Part shown: positions 12,285 to 23,341 of the stretch, in pieces | How positions within the stretch are numbered: the stretch's first letter is position 1 | Layout: the number at the start of each line of letters is the position of its first letter | From: Sciurus carolinensis | Lineage: Eukaryota; Chordata; Mammalia; Rodentia; Sciuridae | Direction: 5' to 3' | Assembly (NCBI RefSeq): GCF_902686445.1 | Contig: NC_062225.1 | Location: 93,112,581 to 93,176,580 of the forward strand | DNA: 64,000 bases | Position numbers and translations under genes: made by a program | The notes under the pieces: model-generated | Seen by the model: only the letters and a program-made list of their open reading frames with translations | Told to the model about the DNA's origin: nothing | Databases searched by the model: none

Positions 12285-12402
12285 CATGTCTAAGGAGATG
12301 GAAACTAGCCAGCCTGATGTGATGGTCACACACTGCATGTGTGTGCCGAATCCTGCCCTGGAGCCCACAGATATGTACAACTAAAACAATAAAAAAGGCA
12401 GG
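12285..12402 (+). mobile_element. Possible L1 3'-end remnant
   Basis: Ends with AGATATGTACAACTAAAACAATAAAAAAGG. This resembles the 'taaatatgtacaatt...tcaataaaa' 3' untranslated end of older mammalian L1 subfamilies, with an AATAAA signal. The match is short and diverged. Confidence 0.35.
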
Positions 12403-13505
12403 TGTGTTTTCTTGACTAGTCTGAACAGCAAATTGCATGTGAGCGTCAGGCGTTGGCCCACCCTCTCGCCCTGTGGCCCAGCAAGGGCCTGCTAGAGCTT
12501 CTCCCTGCCCTCTCGGGCTGCACAGGCCTGTCCTTGCCTTTCCTGGTCTGGAACTGGGAGGGATGTGAGTATCTGCCTCAGCCAGCAAAGTGGATCAGTA
12601 GAGCCAGCTCTGAGCGCGCTTGTGAGGTGCCTGCTGACTACCAGGAGGGAGCCGTCTGTCCCCAAGGTGCCTCTGTGACCACTGGGGCCACGAGAGCAGG
12701 ATAGCGGGACTGAGGCCGGCCTGGTGATCCTGCAGCCGCCATGAGGGCGGTGCGTCAAGTCTCCCTGAGACAAGGCACCACCTGCAGGAGCCCCCACACT
12801 GGGGAGGCTGGGGCCCCCACTGGATGGCCAGGCCTGCAGGGGCCACGCTGCTCACTGCCAGGTCATTCCTTTGTCTCCAGAAGCTCCCATCTGCCTGCTG
12901 CCACCCCCAGGAAATGCGCCAGCACACAGGTGCTGGAGCCTGGAGCCTGGCTTTGTTCTGTCTCATTCTGCTTTTCCAGTTCCAGCTTCGGGATGATTTT
13001 CCTTTCCACTGACTAGGACGCGGTAATGGTCTTCACCTGAGCGTGATGGATGAGCACACCGTCTGTCTGCTGCTCCTCACCGTGGAGCCTCGGGTTTGCA
13101 GGGCAGAGAAGGTCCAGGGCAGGTCCCTCGCAGGCCAGGGCATGCTCTGCACTGGATGGCGGGAGGCCGGGACCCACCCCGCCCTGCTCGGGGGTCTGCG
13201 ATGCTCCCAGAATCTCTTCCCATTCTGTGTCTGGCTGTCCACACAGCAGTCAGGGGACTGCTGCGAGCCGCTCGGTGGGGGACAGGGCCATATGTTTCGG
13301 GAAGTACCATCCAGACCTGCTCACGCTGGGCCTGGGGAGATCAGTCGGTTCATAAGTGGATTTGGGTTTGGCAGCGTTCTGAGATTTATTTTCCTCCATC
13401 GGTTTTAAATGGAGATATTAAAGCTTGGTGTCTGCGTAAACAAATTACCTTGGGCTTTTTAATTTTATTTATTAGGGAGGACAGTTTGTTTTTTTTACCT
13501 TTAAA
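12403..13505. other. Unassigned GC-rich sequence
   Basis: No gene or repeat recognised. The T-rich stretch at 13450-13505 marks the transition to the repeat cluster that follows. Confidence 0.45.
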
Positions 13506-13660
13506 ATAATTGATAAAACTTTATAAACCCTTTTATTATGAAAAGATAAACATGATCAAAAGTACAGATGAAACGTTAAATAATACACAACGAATAGTCC
13601 ACACACCCCAGCGGCCTCTACCGTTACACACCTGTGACTGTTTCATCTGCTGCGTGAATG
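13506..13660 (+). repeat. Left part of an old repeat interrupted by the LTR
   Basis: A diverged AT-rich stretch (TTATGAAAAGATAAACATGATCAA, then ACACACCCCAGCGGCC and TTACACACCT). It is similar in style to the stretch at 14050-14200 on the other side of the LTR, where 'TAAATAAAATACAGCAAAG' and 'AGTGCCAGCATCCAAAAGCC' occur. Both look like the old 'acagaaaagtgcataaa...cagcacccagaagcc' mammalian repeat, but the family is not certain. Confidence 0.3.
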
Positions 13661-13667
13661 GAGAAGC

Positions 13668-14001
13668 TGCAGTCCTGATGTCTGGGTCCCCGAATCCCAT
13701 GTTGAAGTCCCCACTCAGTGACAGTGCTAGGATCGGGCCTCCAGGATGTAGCCAGGTCAGGAGGGCGAAAGCCTCAGGTAGGACGTGGTGCCCTGGTAGG
13801 AGGCCCAGAGAGCCGCCTCTGGCTCCCGATGTGCAGACACAGCGGGATTGCCAGGGAAGTGCCGTCTGTGGACCAGGAGCCATCACCAGACCCCAAGCCT
13901 GCCAGAGCTTGACCTTGGACTTCTGGCCTCCACAGTACGAGCAATACGTTCCTCTAGCTTACAAGCCACCCATCTGGGGTGCAGCGGCCCCGAGGGACTA
14001 G
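13668..14001 (+). mobile_element. Solo LTR, MaLR (MST/MLT-like) type
   Basis: The order of phrases follows an ERVL-MaLR LTR: TGATGTCTGGGTCCCCGAAT, CCATGTTGAAGTCC, GATCGGGCCTCCAGGATGTAG, then GGACCAGGAGCCATCACCAG, and the right end GACTTCTGGCCTCCACAGTACGAG, TTACAAGCCACCCATCTGGG and ACTAGGC. No internal retroviral coding region is attached, so it is a solo LTR. It is old and diverged. Confidence 0.6.
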
Positions 14002-14589
14002 GCTAGGCAGGGCTTTTGAAGGAGGCGTTAGTTTTCCCCAGTGAGTTAGGTTTCCCTGCTTCCAAACATGTACCTGGCAAAGATTTTAAATAAAATACAG
14101 CAAAGCATAGAGGCCATGACGTAATGTAGAGAGTGGCCACACGGTCCAGTCAGGACATGGAAAGTGCCAGCATCCAAAAGCCTTCTGCACACCTGGAGTG
14201 GGTCTCCCACAGAAGGGTGCTCACGCCTCAGCTCCATCGTCCCCGGCTGTCTCTGCCTGCGTTTAAATCATGTGGGTGAACTGCGCAGAATGTGTTCTTC
14301 TGCGGGGGCTGGCCCTTCCGAGTCTGCCCAGGGGGTGCCCAGGATTGAGTACTCTCCCTGGTATTCGACGGCTCCACCGCTGGTCAACGTGCTGTTTGGT
14401 TCTGGAGGTCGGAACTTGTGTCTCTCTTGTGCTGACGTGCCTGCCTGTGTTGGGTAGACACAGCCGAAGGTTCTCCAGAGCCCCCGGCCTGTCTGCTGGA
14501 GGTGTGTGCACATCCTATTGCTGTGCCCTCTCGCGTATCCTCAGTGTTGTCCTCGTTTTCCTTCAGCTGGGCCAGCCAGCGAATGGCAG
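14002..14589. other. Old repeat remnant and unassigned sequence
   Basis: Positions 14050-14200 may continue the repeat seen left of the LTR. The remainder to 14589 is unassigned. Confidence 0.3.
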
Positions 14590-15800
14590 AGAGCACTGAC
14601 GTTCGCGTCTGCATATCTGTGATAGTTAATGAAGCTGGGGTGCTCGCTGGAGGTTTTGCAGAGTCTGCTCAAGGCTTTTGCCCAATTTTCTGACTTCCTG
14701 TTTTAGGACATTATTTTGCAGGAGTCCTTCATGTACCACGTGTAGAGCAGCCTTTGGGGTATTCATGCTGCAGAGGCTCCTCACCGTGGCTCACTTCCTC
14801 CTGATGACTGAGGGCGAACAGAAGTTCTTAATTTTCTGGGGCGTCCTCAGTCCACAGTCTGGCCTGAGGGTAGGGTTATCTTTGTGTTCTGTTTAAGAGC
14901 CCTACGAAGACGCTCTCGTATGTTCTGGAGGCTTCTCTGTGTCCCTTTTCACACGTAGGCCTGCAACATGGCCGTGACAGTTTGCACATGGCTGAGATGG
15001 GATCAAGGTTCGTTGAGTGCATGTGTGGGCGTACGATGGATGGGTGGCAATTTCATGGGTGGTGCCTTAATACCATCCTTGTTACGGCCCTATCCGCTGT
15101 CACCTCTGTGGCAGGTCAGTAGCTACGTACACATGAGTCCGTTCACGACGCCCCTTCTGCCCCTTTGATTGTCCTGGCACCAGAACCTCATTAGAGTCAC
15201 TGCTGTACCTTTACAGTGGTCTGAAGTAAAAGATGTAAGGTCCCCTGTTATCCCTTTTACAAAGACCTCCTTTGCTGTTCTTGATATGCGCTTTTCCAAT
15301 GGAATGAATGTGTCAGTCTCCACATGTGTACAAAGATGTGCTGGAGTGTTTATTGAGATCCCATTGAATCTTGCGGAGGAATGCTGCTTTTAAAATATTA
15401 AGACTTTGAAATGACAAATCTGTATGTTTTTGGCCTATAATATAAACAATATTTGTAAATAGTTCATATGAATTTGAAAAGTTAGTCAATGTTGATAAGT
15501 GTTTTCACATATTCATACAATTTTTGTTTGTTTATTTTTTATTCCGAGTTGTTTTAAAGTCTTTCGATGGGTATGATTTCTCTGTTTTCCATTTTAGTCA
15601 ATTTTCCGTTTCAGTTTTATGTTTTGAGATAGTGTTATTAGGTTCATATGAATTTAGGATTTAATATTCCTATTAAGTTTTACTTTTTAAAGTTTGAAGT
15701 GTCCCTCTTAATCTCCAAAAAATACCTGTTGCTTCAAGGTCTCCAACATCTGGTGCCAATTGAGTCATAGCAGAGTTTTTGTTTGTATTTTCAATGTTTA
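14590..15800 (-). mobile_element. Ancient LINE-1 fragment, antisense
   Basis: Antisense L1 signatures occur in order. Near 14680 is TTTTGCCCAATTTTCTGACT and near 14705 ATTTTGCAGGAGTCCTTCATG, the complement of the ORF2 3' region. Near 15170 is TTGATTGTCCTGGCACCAG. Near 15355 is TTGAGATCCCATTGAATCTTG. At 15625-15715 is GTGTTATTAGGTTCATATGA followed by AAGTGTCCCTCTTAATCTCC, the complement of the middle of ORF2. It is highly diverged and collinear only in pieces. Confidence 0.6.
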
Positions 15801-16762
15801 TCTTTTTCAATTCTTTATAATTCTAAGCAAGATATTCTTGGACCTTGATAAAGATGATAAAAACCTTTGTCTTTTATTAGTGTCATTGACAATGTGATCT
15901 AATGACACAGTCTTGTTTCTAAGTGGAGTGTATCTTGCCCTGTCCCCCTGGCAGGGCCTCTGGGACTGGCTCCTGCCTGGCCTTGTGTTGGGGCCATTGT
16001 CTTTCTCCAGCTCCAGGGCTGCCCCTCCTTACCTCACTGGTCACCTGTATTCTTGCTGGTCCTCAGCAACAGCAGCGAGGGTCACAACACGCATCCTGGA
16101 TTTGTCTGAATGTAAGTCACCCGAAGCTTCTTGGATAGTCAGGGATATCGCTCTACGATGGCTCCTGTTGGGGGCACCTCTAATTATATGTTAGTTCTTT
16201 TGCACTTTAAATCCCACAAGACTCCTAATCACCCTAACGATATTCAATATCGGCTCTTTGCCCAGCCTCTTCCTGTCTTCCTTTGTAAGCGTCTTTCTGA
16301 AACCATTGTTCTTCTGTTGAGAAGTTTCTGTGTTTTTTCTCTTAGTGCTGCTCCCCGTGGGGAGTTCTCGGTTCTTGTTCGTGTGGAGGCGTTTTGGCAA
16401 GGAGGTCAATCCCGCTTGGTCGGGTTTCTGCCCAGGGTCTGGCGCCACCTCTGACCTGCCTCCTGCTCCCGTGGTCAGGCCTCGGTCTATCGCTGCTCCC
16501 TGGAAGGAGACTGTCTGTTCCTCCCTCCGAATGCCTTTCTCCCTGTTTCCCAGCAGCGTCAAGCTGTTGTGGTAGGTGGATCGTAGTCCCCCTTCTGTAG
16601 TTTGGTGGGAGCTGCCGTCTAGGAAGGGGTTCTGCAGATGCAGTCAGGGACTAAATCAAGGGGTAGAGTGCCCTCCTTGGGTCTGACTAGGGTGACATTG
16701 TGAAAATGGAGTTTTTCAGATAGACTTGGAGGAGAGCATGAACAGCCATGTTGTTCACTGCT
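15801..16762. other. Unassigned sequence
   Basis: No gene or repeat recognised. Moderately GC-rich after 15930. Confidence 0.4.
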
Positions 16763-17552
16763 GGGATACGGTGGCCTTCTCAGGATACGGTGGCCTTCTC
16801 AGGATACAGGGGCCTTCTCAGGATATGGTGGCCTTCTCAAGATACAGGGACCTACTAGGGATACAGCAGCCTGCTGGGAATACAGTGGCCTGCTAGGGAT
16901 ACAGTGGCCTGCTAGGGATACAGTGGCCTGCTGGGATACAGTGGCCTGCTGGGGATACAGTGGCCTGTTAGGGATACAGTGGCCTGCTAGGGATACAGTG
17001 GCCTGTTAGGGATACAGTGGCCTGCTAGGGATACAGTGGCCTGTTAGGGATACAGTGGCCTGCTAGGGATACAGTGGCCTGTTAGGGATACAGTGGCCTG
17101 CTAGGGATACAGTGGCCTGCTAGGGATACAGTGGCCTGTTAGGGATACAGTGGCCTGCTAGGGATACAGTGGCCTGCTAGGGATACAGTGGCCTGCTGGG
17201 ATATAGTTGCCTGCTAGGGATACAGTGGCCTGCTAGGGATACAGTGGCCTGCTAGGGATACAGTGGCCTGCTAGGGATACAGTTGCCTGCTAGGGATACA
17301 GTGGCCTGCTGGGATATAGTTGCCTGCTAGGGATACAGTGGCCTGCTAGGGATACAGTGGTCTGTTAGGGATACAGTGGCCTGCTAGGGATACAGTGGCC
17401 TGCTAGGGATACAGTGGCCTGCTGGGATATAGTTGCCTGTTAGGGATACAGTGGCCTGCTAGGGATACAGTGGCCTGCTAGGGATACAGTGGCCTGCTAG
17501 GGATACAGTGGCCTGCTAGGGATAATGGTGACCTGCTAGGGATACGATGGCC
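16763..17552 (+). repeat. 19-bp minisatellite, about 42 copies
   Basis: Direct tandem repeat of GGGATACAGTGGCCTGCTA. The left five or so units are diverged (GGATACGGTGGCCTTCTCA). The central units alternate CTGCTA and CTGTTA endings. Scattered 18-bp units lack one base (CTGGGATACAG), and some carry GATATAGTTGCC. The alternation of two unit types in blocks suggests duplication of two- or three-unit blocks. No reading frame is maintained because the period is not a multiple of three. Confidence 0.95.
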
Positions 17553-19102
17553 CAAGGGACTGAGTGCCGTCAACCACCTAGAAGGACTTGGAAGAGGTCC
17601 AGGCTTCAGAGGAGGCCCAGCCATGGGAGACACCTGGATGGCAGCCCTGTGGGAGCTGAGGGCCCAGTTGCTGGGGTTTCTGTGCTGTGGACCTCTGAGA
17701 TAACAGGCGTGTGAAATTTTGTACCTCTAGGTTTGTGGTAAAAAACCAATACTTGTGGTCTGCGTTTCATTTACATGGTTTTTGATCTTGCAGCGAGTGC
17801 ATTGCCTATTGGGGTCTGTGGCTCCAGGTCTCACCTGTCCAGGAAATGCATCCCCTCCCCTCCCTGTCCTTCCCTCCTGTCTCTCTGTGTTTCCAAGGAT
17901 CTGTCCATTGGACATCTTCACGGTGCTGTGTCTTTGGGGTCCGTGTCCCATATGTGTAGACCTAGCCTGTCTGCAGCTTCACGAGTCTGTCCACCAGGCT
18001 CGCCCCGCCCCCCGCCTCCCACCCCAGCACCTCGAGATTCCTAACATGTCTCCGCAGCTTCCTGGCACTGAGGTAGACCCTCTCTCCTCTGTTCTCGGCT
18101 GCTTGTTCACACATGCTCAGGTTCGGTTGGCCAAGGGCTTCAAGAGGGAGTAGCCTGCAGGAAGTTGGGAATTGGGTTTGTTTCTCTGAGTTCTCTTGTT
18201 TCCGGGATCTTATCCTCTCAGCCCTGGCTGTTGGACGGCCTCAGCTCCAAGTGGCATCTCCCCAGTACAGCAAAGCTCCCTTGCAGCCAGTCTGCAGCAT
18301 CCTTGTTCACGTTTCTGCTTCCGAAAGCTGAGGAGGGATGTCGGCATTGAAACTCTGAGCCTGTCCAACTCACCTGGGTTTGTTTTCCTCCTCTCTGGAA
18401 TCTGAAGTCTATAAATTCTGGTTGTCTTTACCGATTTCATGTTCTTCCAATGCTTTAAAAGACTATCCAGATTTTAATGTTCTCCTTGGGAGAATTCTAG
18501 CACCACTACCAGAACTCAGTTTGTAAGGCCAATTAGGTCGTTAAAACAACGTAGTAGACACATTCTAAGTGAATTCCCACTTACCAAGGAAGCAATGCCA
18601 AGTGCTCTCCAAATACTGCTAGGGTTAGCCGATGGAACCAGGATCTGAAGAAAACACAGTCTGTGTCATGTTTATGGTTGAAGCATGCTCGTGGTCCAAC
18701 TGTCTGATAGATTGGAAATACAAATACTTTGAAATAAAGAGAAAGGTGCAGATGAAAGCCATTGCCACTAACAATAGAGAAGGGGTGCAGCTTTTGTTCA
18801 GCAGCTTGGAGCCAAAGCCGTGCCACGTGACCTTGAGTAGCACTTGTCCTGTGCAAGCTACCTCCACCGTGCAGACCTCTGTGGCTCGTAGGTACCCTTG
18901 GGAACTGCTCCACGGGCCCCCTCTCAGTCCCGGCCGTCCCCCTGGCTCGGAACCAAGTCCAGCCACAGCAAGGTCATTTCACAACAGAGGTGTCCTGGAG
19001 ATGCGCAGGCCTGGGAATCCCATGGAAGGTGGTTGGCACCACACTCTCCGCTGGACAAATGATCCAGTGTTCAGTCTCAGTTTCCGAATTAGTGAAAGGA
19101 AG
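17553..19102. other. Unassigned sequence
   Basis: No gene or repeat recognised. The long plus-strand open frame that starts at 18632 runs through the ID SINE at 19121 and shows no protein family features. Confidence 0.45.
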
Positions 19103-19120
19103 TCTGTAATGGCAGTTAAC
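19103..19120 (+). repeat. Target-site duplication, left copy
   Basis: TCTGTAATGGCAGTTAAC, repeated with one change at 19220-19237, flanks the ID element. Confidence 0.9.
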
Positions 19121-19213
19121 GGGGCTGGGGAGATAGCTCAGTCGGTAGAGTACTTGCCTTGTAAGCACAAGGCCCTGGGTTCGATCCCCAGCACCCCCCC
19201 CCCTAAAAAAAAA
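19121..19213 (+). mobile_element. ID SINE (tRNA-Ala-like), well preserved
   Basis: A tRNA-derived SINE with an A-box region GATAGCTCAGTCGGTAGAG and a B-box GGGTTCGATCCCC, followed by CAGCACC, a C run and an A-rich tail. Both RNA polymerase III promoter boxes look intact. It is flanked by an 18-bp target-site duplication with a single mismatch, so it is a fairly recent insertion made by the L1 machinery. The 'gctggggagatagctcagtcggtagag' style is typical of rodent and particularly squirrel ID elements. It is a retroposon, not a tRNA gene. Confidence 0.95.
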
Positions 19214-19219
19214 GACCTT

Positions 19220-19237
19220 TCTGTAATGGCAGCTAAC
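19220..19237 (+). repeat. Target-site duplication, right copy
   Basis: TCTGTAATGGCAGCTAAC, the right-hand partner of the copy at 19103-19120. It marks the end of the ID insertion. Confidence 0.9.
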
Positions 19238-20414
19238 AAGTGTTGCCGCCCACGGCTGGGCTGGCCCTGGAGAGTCGCGGTGCCCACGGCCGCCCTCTCC
19301 CCTTCCCCTGGCACTGCCTTCCTCCTCCGGGGCGTCTTGCGCGTCCACACCACCCTCGTACCTATTTCTCATCTGTCTGCTTCAGTTCCCTTGGGGTGGG
19401 GATGTTTGCCGCTGGAATCTTCTCCATCATCACCTTGCTGACCAGCCCGGCGGCCTCTCGAGTGCAGGCAGGCGGGCCTCCCGCCCCCATGGCGGCAATG
19501 CCGGTGTGGCCTGGAGGAAGCAGAGGAGCAGTTCTGACGTGCAGGAGTGGCGGCAGAGGGAGCCCCGCGGGGGACTGAGGAGGCCCCGGCCGGCAGGCGG
19601 TCTGTGGGGTACTGCACAGGTCCTCCAGGCCCTCACGAGGGCGGCCACCATGGGGCGTGGTGCGGAGGCTCTGCGCTTGGGCCCAGCCAGGCGGCCGTGT
19701 GGGGAGACAAGCAACCAGGACCCGCCATTGTAGGGACTGTCATTCTGCTCAAGTGTCTGTGGGACCAGGAAGGGCGGAGGGCCAGGCGCGAGGGCCGGAG
19801 CTGGGCGGGGAAGGTGGAGGCAGAGCGGAGAGAAGGGCTTTACGGGGTGAGTTGTCCGGGCTGGGGAGCGGGAGCGGGTCTGCAGCAGGGAGGAACCTCC
19901 ACGCCTGCAGATTTCCTTCAAGTCCAGGCCGTAGGTGTTCCCGGCAGGCGTGTGTGCTTTAGTCACTGCCATTAAGAGGAGCCCAGGTCCGGCTGTCGGA
20001 GAAAGCGCAGCCCACCGCCGTCTTCTGACCGGCTCAGAGGCGTGGGAGAGTGGACAGCAACCCCCGTGCTGGGGACAGAACAAAGGAGCGTGTGGGCTGG
20101 CACAGGGCTCACGCTGGGGAGGGCTGGGTCGCCCCTCCCGCCCCTCCCGCTTTATTCCAAGGATGTTGCAAAAGGAGGGGATGCAAGAGGGCGGGAGAAG
20201 GTGTCCTGGAGGGACGCTGGGGACGTCCTGAGGGAGCCTCAGGGACTTTGTTGATGGAGCACGCCCATCTGAACGTGCTTACTGCACGGCACTGGCGACA
20301 GGTGCAGGGCAGCTTCCAGGTGTGCACAGGGCCAGCCTTGGTATCCGTGCGCGGGGACTGGGCGAGGGCAGGGCGGGCGCCTGCCAGGCTAGCTCTGCCA
20401 CCACCATATTCAGG
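19238..20414. other. Unassigned GC-rich sequence
   Basis: GC-rich with moderate CpG. No recognisable exon. Long overlapping frames on both strands reflect composition. Confidence 0.45.
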
Positions 20415-20510
20415 GCAGTGCCAGTCACACTAATGGTCTGACTTCGAGCACCTTGGGAAACAGAAAAGTCTTGATGCACCTGCTAAGACGACAGCAGTGG
20501 GGTGGCTCTT
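20415..20510 (+). repeat. Left arm of an inverted repeat
   Basis: Contains AATGGTCTGACTTCGAGCACC at its core. The reverse complement of 21280-21373 matches this arm at roughly 80% over its length, including the outer GCAGTGCCAGTCAC and the inner ACCTGC and GTGGCT words. It is not a MIR, ID or B1 that I can recognise. Confidence 0.6.
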
Positions 20511-21279
20511 GGTCCAGCCATTGCCTCGCTTGCTCCCGCCCCCAGTGGGGTACTGACGTCCCTTCACTCCGTGCAGAGACTGAATCACAGACCAGAGGCT
20601 CGCCATCTCTCCCACACCACGTCTTGCCAAGCAGCAAGGGGTGTGTGGGCCAGGCGATCTGAGTGGGCGGATCTGCCCCTGTGGGGCGGAGCTGAGGCCC
20701 TGCCAGGCATCCTCCACCTGCGGAGGCCTTGGGGGTTCACGCTGTTCTGCTCTGCTCCTCCCCATATCAAGCCTTTTAGGGCCCTTTGTGTGGTGATGGA
20801 TTTCAGTCAGGTGTGCCGGGGTGATGGGGCCTCTCCTGCAGTGAGCCGGCGGGTGGATGCCACCTGTCTCCTGCTGGAAAGCGGGGCAGACGGCAAGGAA
20901 GATGGCTTGACTGGAGCTGGGTGGGTGGGGATGAGTGCGGCCACTTTTGGCTTTGGACTCCTTCCGTAGCCTTCAGAGGTTCCACTTCCTGCTGTGCGTA
21001 TTGAGAAAACTATGTGTGAGGAGGCTGAAGCCCGCCTGCTCACCCCAGCGCCCAGGACGGGGGAGCCTTGCTGTCTGCCACGCCGCAGGGCTGGAGCCCT
21101 CCTCGGGAGTCGCTCAGAGGGCGTGTGGAAGGGACCCTACCTGGAGGGGCGTCAGGGCCCGGAGTGCTTCTGCACCCTGCCACTTGGGTGACGCTGTCCC
21201 TGAGCTGCAGAGTACAGAGATCAGAGCTGCCCAGTGTGACCTGGGAAAGCCCAGCTGCAACCCGGCTGCACACTGGAAA
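20511..21279. other. Unassigned sequence between inverted-repeat arms
   Basis: GC-rich, with no gene recognised. The two flanking arms would make this the loop of a hairpin in RNA, or the interior of a degenerate mobile element. Confidence 0.4.
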
Positions 21280-21373
21280 GCCGTCTCACCAACGTCCTCT
21301 TTGCAGGTGGGATGGAGACCGTTTTCCATTTCCGAGGTGCTCGAGGTCAGACCATTCACGTGACTGGAACTGC
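21280..21373 (-). repeat. Right arm of an inverted repeat
   Basis: The plus strand reads GAGGTGCTCGAGGTCAGACC near 21334-21353, the complement of the core of the left arm. The outer end TGACTGGAACTGC pairs with GCAGTGCCAGTCA of the left arm. Confidence 0.6.
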
Positions 21374-21714
21374 ACAGGGAGGCCCTGTCGCAGTCCCCCG
21401 AGGATCAGTTAGCCAGGCCCTTGGTGGTGGAAGGTGGCCCACACGGCCGAGCTGAGATTCCATGGCTGTGTGCCTGTCCAAAGTGAGTTTGTGAGGTTCA
21501 GGAATCCAATTTTGCCTGGATTACACCCTGCCTTGCTTCCGAATGGAAGGCTGTCTTTGTCGGTCAAACAAAGGATGAAAATGATTTAGTCTGGATTTCA
21601 TGCCACTTTCTGTCTAGCTAGCAAGATTGTTTCAGAAACTGCATGTGTGGTGAGTGTCACAAATACTTCAGAACATGGAGAGGAATGGCCTGTTCAGTGC
21701 AGAACAAAGAATAG
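21374..21714. other. Unassigned sequence
   Basis: Nothing recognised. Confidence 0.45.
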
Positions 21715-21870
21715 AAATAACAATCCCATCTGCTGAGCTTTTATGTCTAGCAGGTGCTTTGTATGTATTACCTCATGTATTCAAATGCCCTGAGCAGGGA
21801 CTGACGTCCATTTCAGAGATGAAGCTATGGAGGTGCCGAAGAACTGGAATCTTCAGGAAGGTCCTGAGGC
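21715..21870 (-). repeat. MIR SINE, antisense
   Basis: The plus strand reads TGCTGAGCTTTTATG, CAGGTGCTTTGTATGTATTA, CCTCATGTATTCAAATGCCC and CATTTCAGAGATGAAGC, the complement of the MIR core and 3' half. It is an old copy with no tail. Confidence 0.7.
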
Positions 21871-23169
21871 TCAGCGTGTGCTCCTTCCATTGGCTTTTGC
21901 TATTTGATGTAATTAAGAGTGCTTTTAGTCCTTGTTCTCACTGTTTGGTTGTACTCTGCTTGAGTGTGGGGCCATGTCAGCCTGTGGCTTTGAACCAGGT
22001 CATGCAGCAGTGCTTTCTGGTTTCCTGTTTGGTTGGCTCCGGGAAACCACGCTGTGGTCCCTGCCAGGTGCAATTTGAACGTGGCACAGGCACGTCCACA
22101 GGGCTGGGGAGCAAGTTTGCTATGGCCCTGTAGAGCCCAGGTCCCGGGCTTCCCATCTGTGTGGCTGGAAGAGGTCCTCTGGCTGAGGGAAGAGGAAAGG
22201 ACGGTCCAGAGGTCAGCTGGGAATGGCACTTTCCCTGGGGGTGGTAGGCAGACTCTCCCCCCGTTTAAAGAGATGTTGACTTAGGTTGAAAGGGAGAACA
22301 TTTGGTCATAGAGAGCTCCTCAAGTGCACAGCCTGGTTGAAAGACCAGCTTGTCTGTTTTTATCTCACAGAACGTGATTAATGAGCAAGTGATTTCCCCG
22401 GTGTCTCTGGGATCCACCCATCTCCTCACCACACCCTCAGCCTGCTCCGCCTGAGCCCCAGCTCTCTGGTGCTGACTGTGTGGTGGAGTGGTCACGTCTC
22501 CATGGCCCTCTGCAGCTTGGCCTCAAGGGTGCAGGCCCCTTCTGCCTGAGCCTGGGCTCCACTCACCTCTCCTGCATCCCCCTCCATGCCCATTCCCTGG
22601 CTCCCACTCCACGTCCTCCCGGGTCCAGGAACTGGCCCCACTGTCCTGGGCACCTTCCCATGTCCTCGCACCGTGTGGACATGGGCGTCACTCCCTGACT
22701 CTGCAGTGTTGCCTTTTATTGGTTGTGTGACTCTTAGCACCCTTTCCCTGGACCCCACCTGGGGTGGAGCTGTCTCTCTTCACCTCTGGCCCCTGGCATG
22801 CTGCTGGACAGTAACAGGTTCTGGTGACCATCTGCTGAATGAGCAGCACTGTTCCATGGGGTTCCTCGATGGCTTCCACACCAGGAACCTGCTGCTCTGG
22901 TGTGACAGTGACAGGCATGAGTCCTGGGGTCTCTGCCTTGGGTGCTTTTGAGGTATGGGGAGGGTCAGAGATGGCCAAGCGACTAATCCAAAAAATGCTC
23001 AGCCTAATGAGGGTCTTAAGATGATCTGGTCTGTGCCTTTAACCACCGTTTCAGCAGCGGAGCCAATTATTAAACGTCAGTATACAGGGAACGTCACGAA
23101 GCAGCTGAAACACTGCACGAGGTGGCTGAAGTCCAGTGGTGGTCTCGGACTCTTCCCCTCCCTGAGAGG
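21871..23169. other. Unassigned sequence
   Basis: GC-rich and C-rich on the plus strand at 22430-22800. No gene or repeat recognised. Confidence 0.45.
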
Positions 23170-23323
23170 GGGTCTGAAAGCACCTGACATCTTACACTAC
23201 AAGAGAGGAAACTCAGTCTCTACGAGGAAAATGACCTGTGTGAGATCACACAGCTAATTAGGGGTAGGGCTTGCAAGAGAGCTGAGCTCTTTGTCTTCAA
23301 TCCAATGTCCATCTTCTTGAACC
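23170..23323 (-). repeat. MIR SINE, antisense
   Basis: GAGGAAACTCAGTCTCTACG, then GTGTGAGATCACACAGCTAA and TTAGGGGTAGGGCTTGCAAG, correspond to the complement of the MIR core ('gaggaaactgaggc...ggtcacacagctagtaagtgg'). Confidence 0.8.
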
Positions 23324-23341
23324 TGTCTCCCACACGGATGC

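Noticed and set aside
19121..19213. tRNA gene
   Set aside because: It has pol III boxes but also an A-rich tail and flanking target-site duplication. The 3' half does not form a tRNA acceptor stem, so it is an ID SINE.
18632..19441. Plus-strand open frame of 269 codons
   Set aside because: It runs through the ID SINE and its A/C-rich tail and has no protein family features. The SINE is a recent insertion, so the frame cannot be an old gene.
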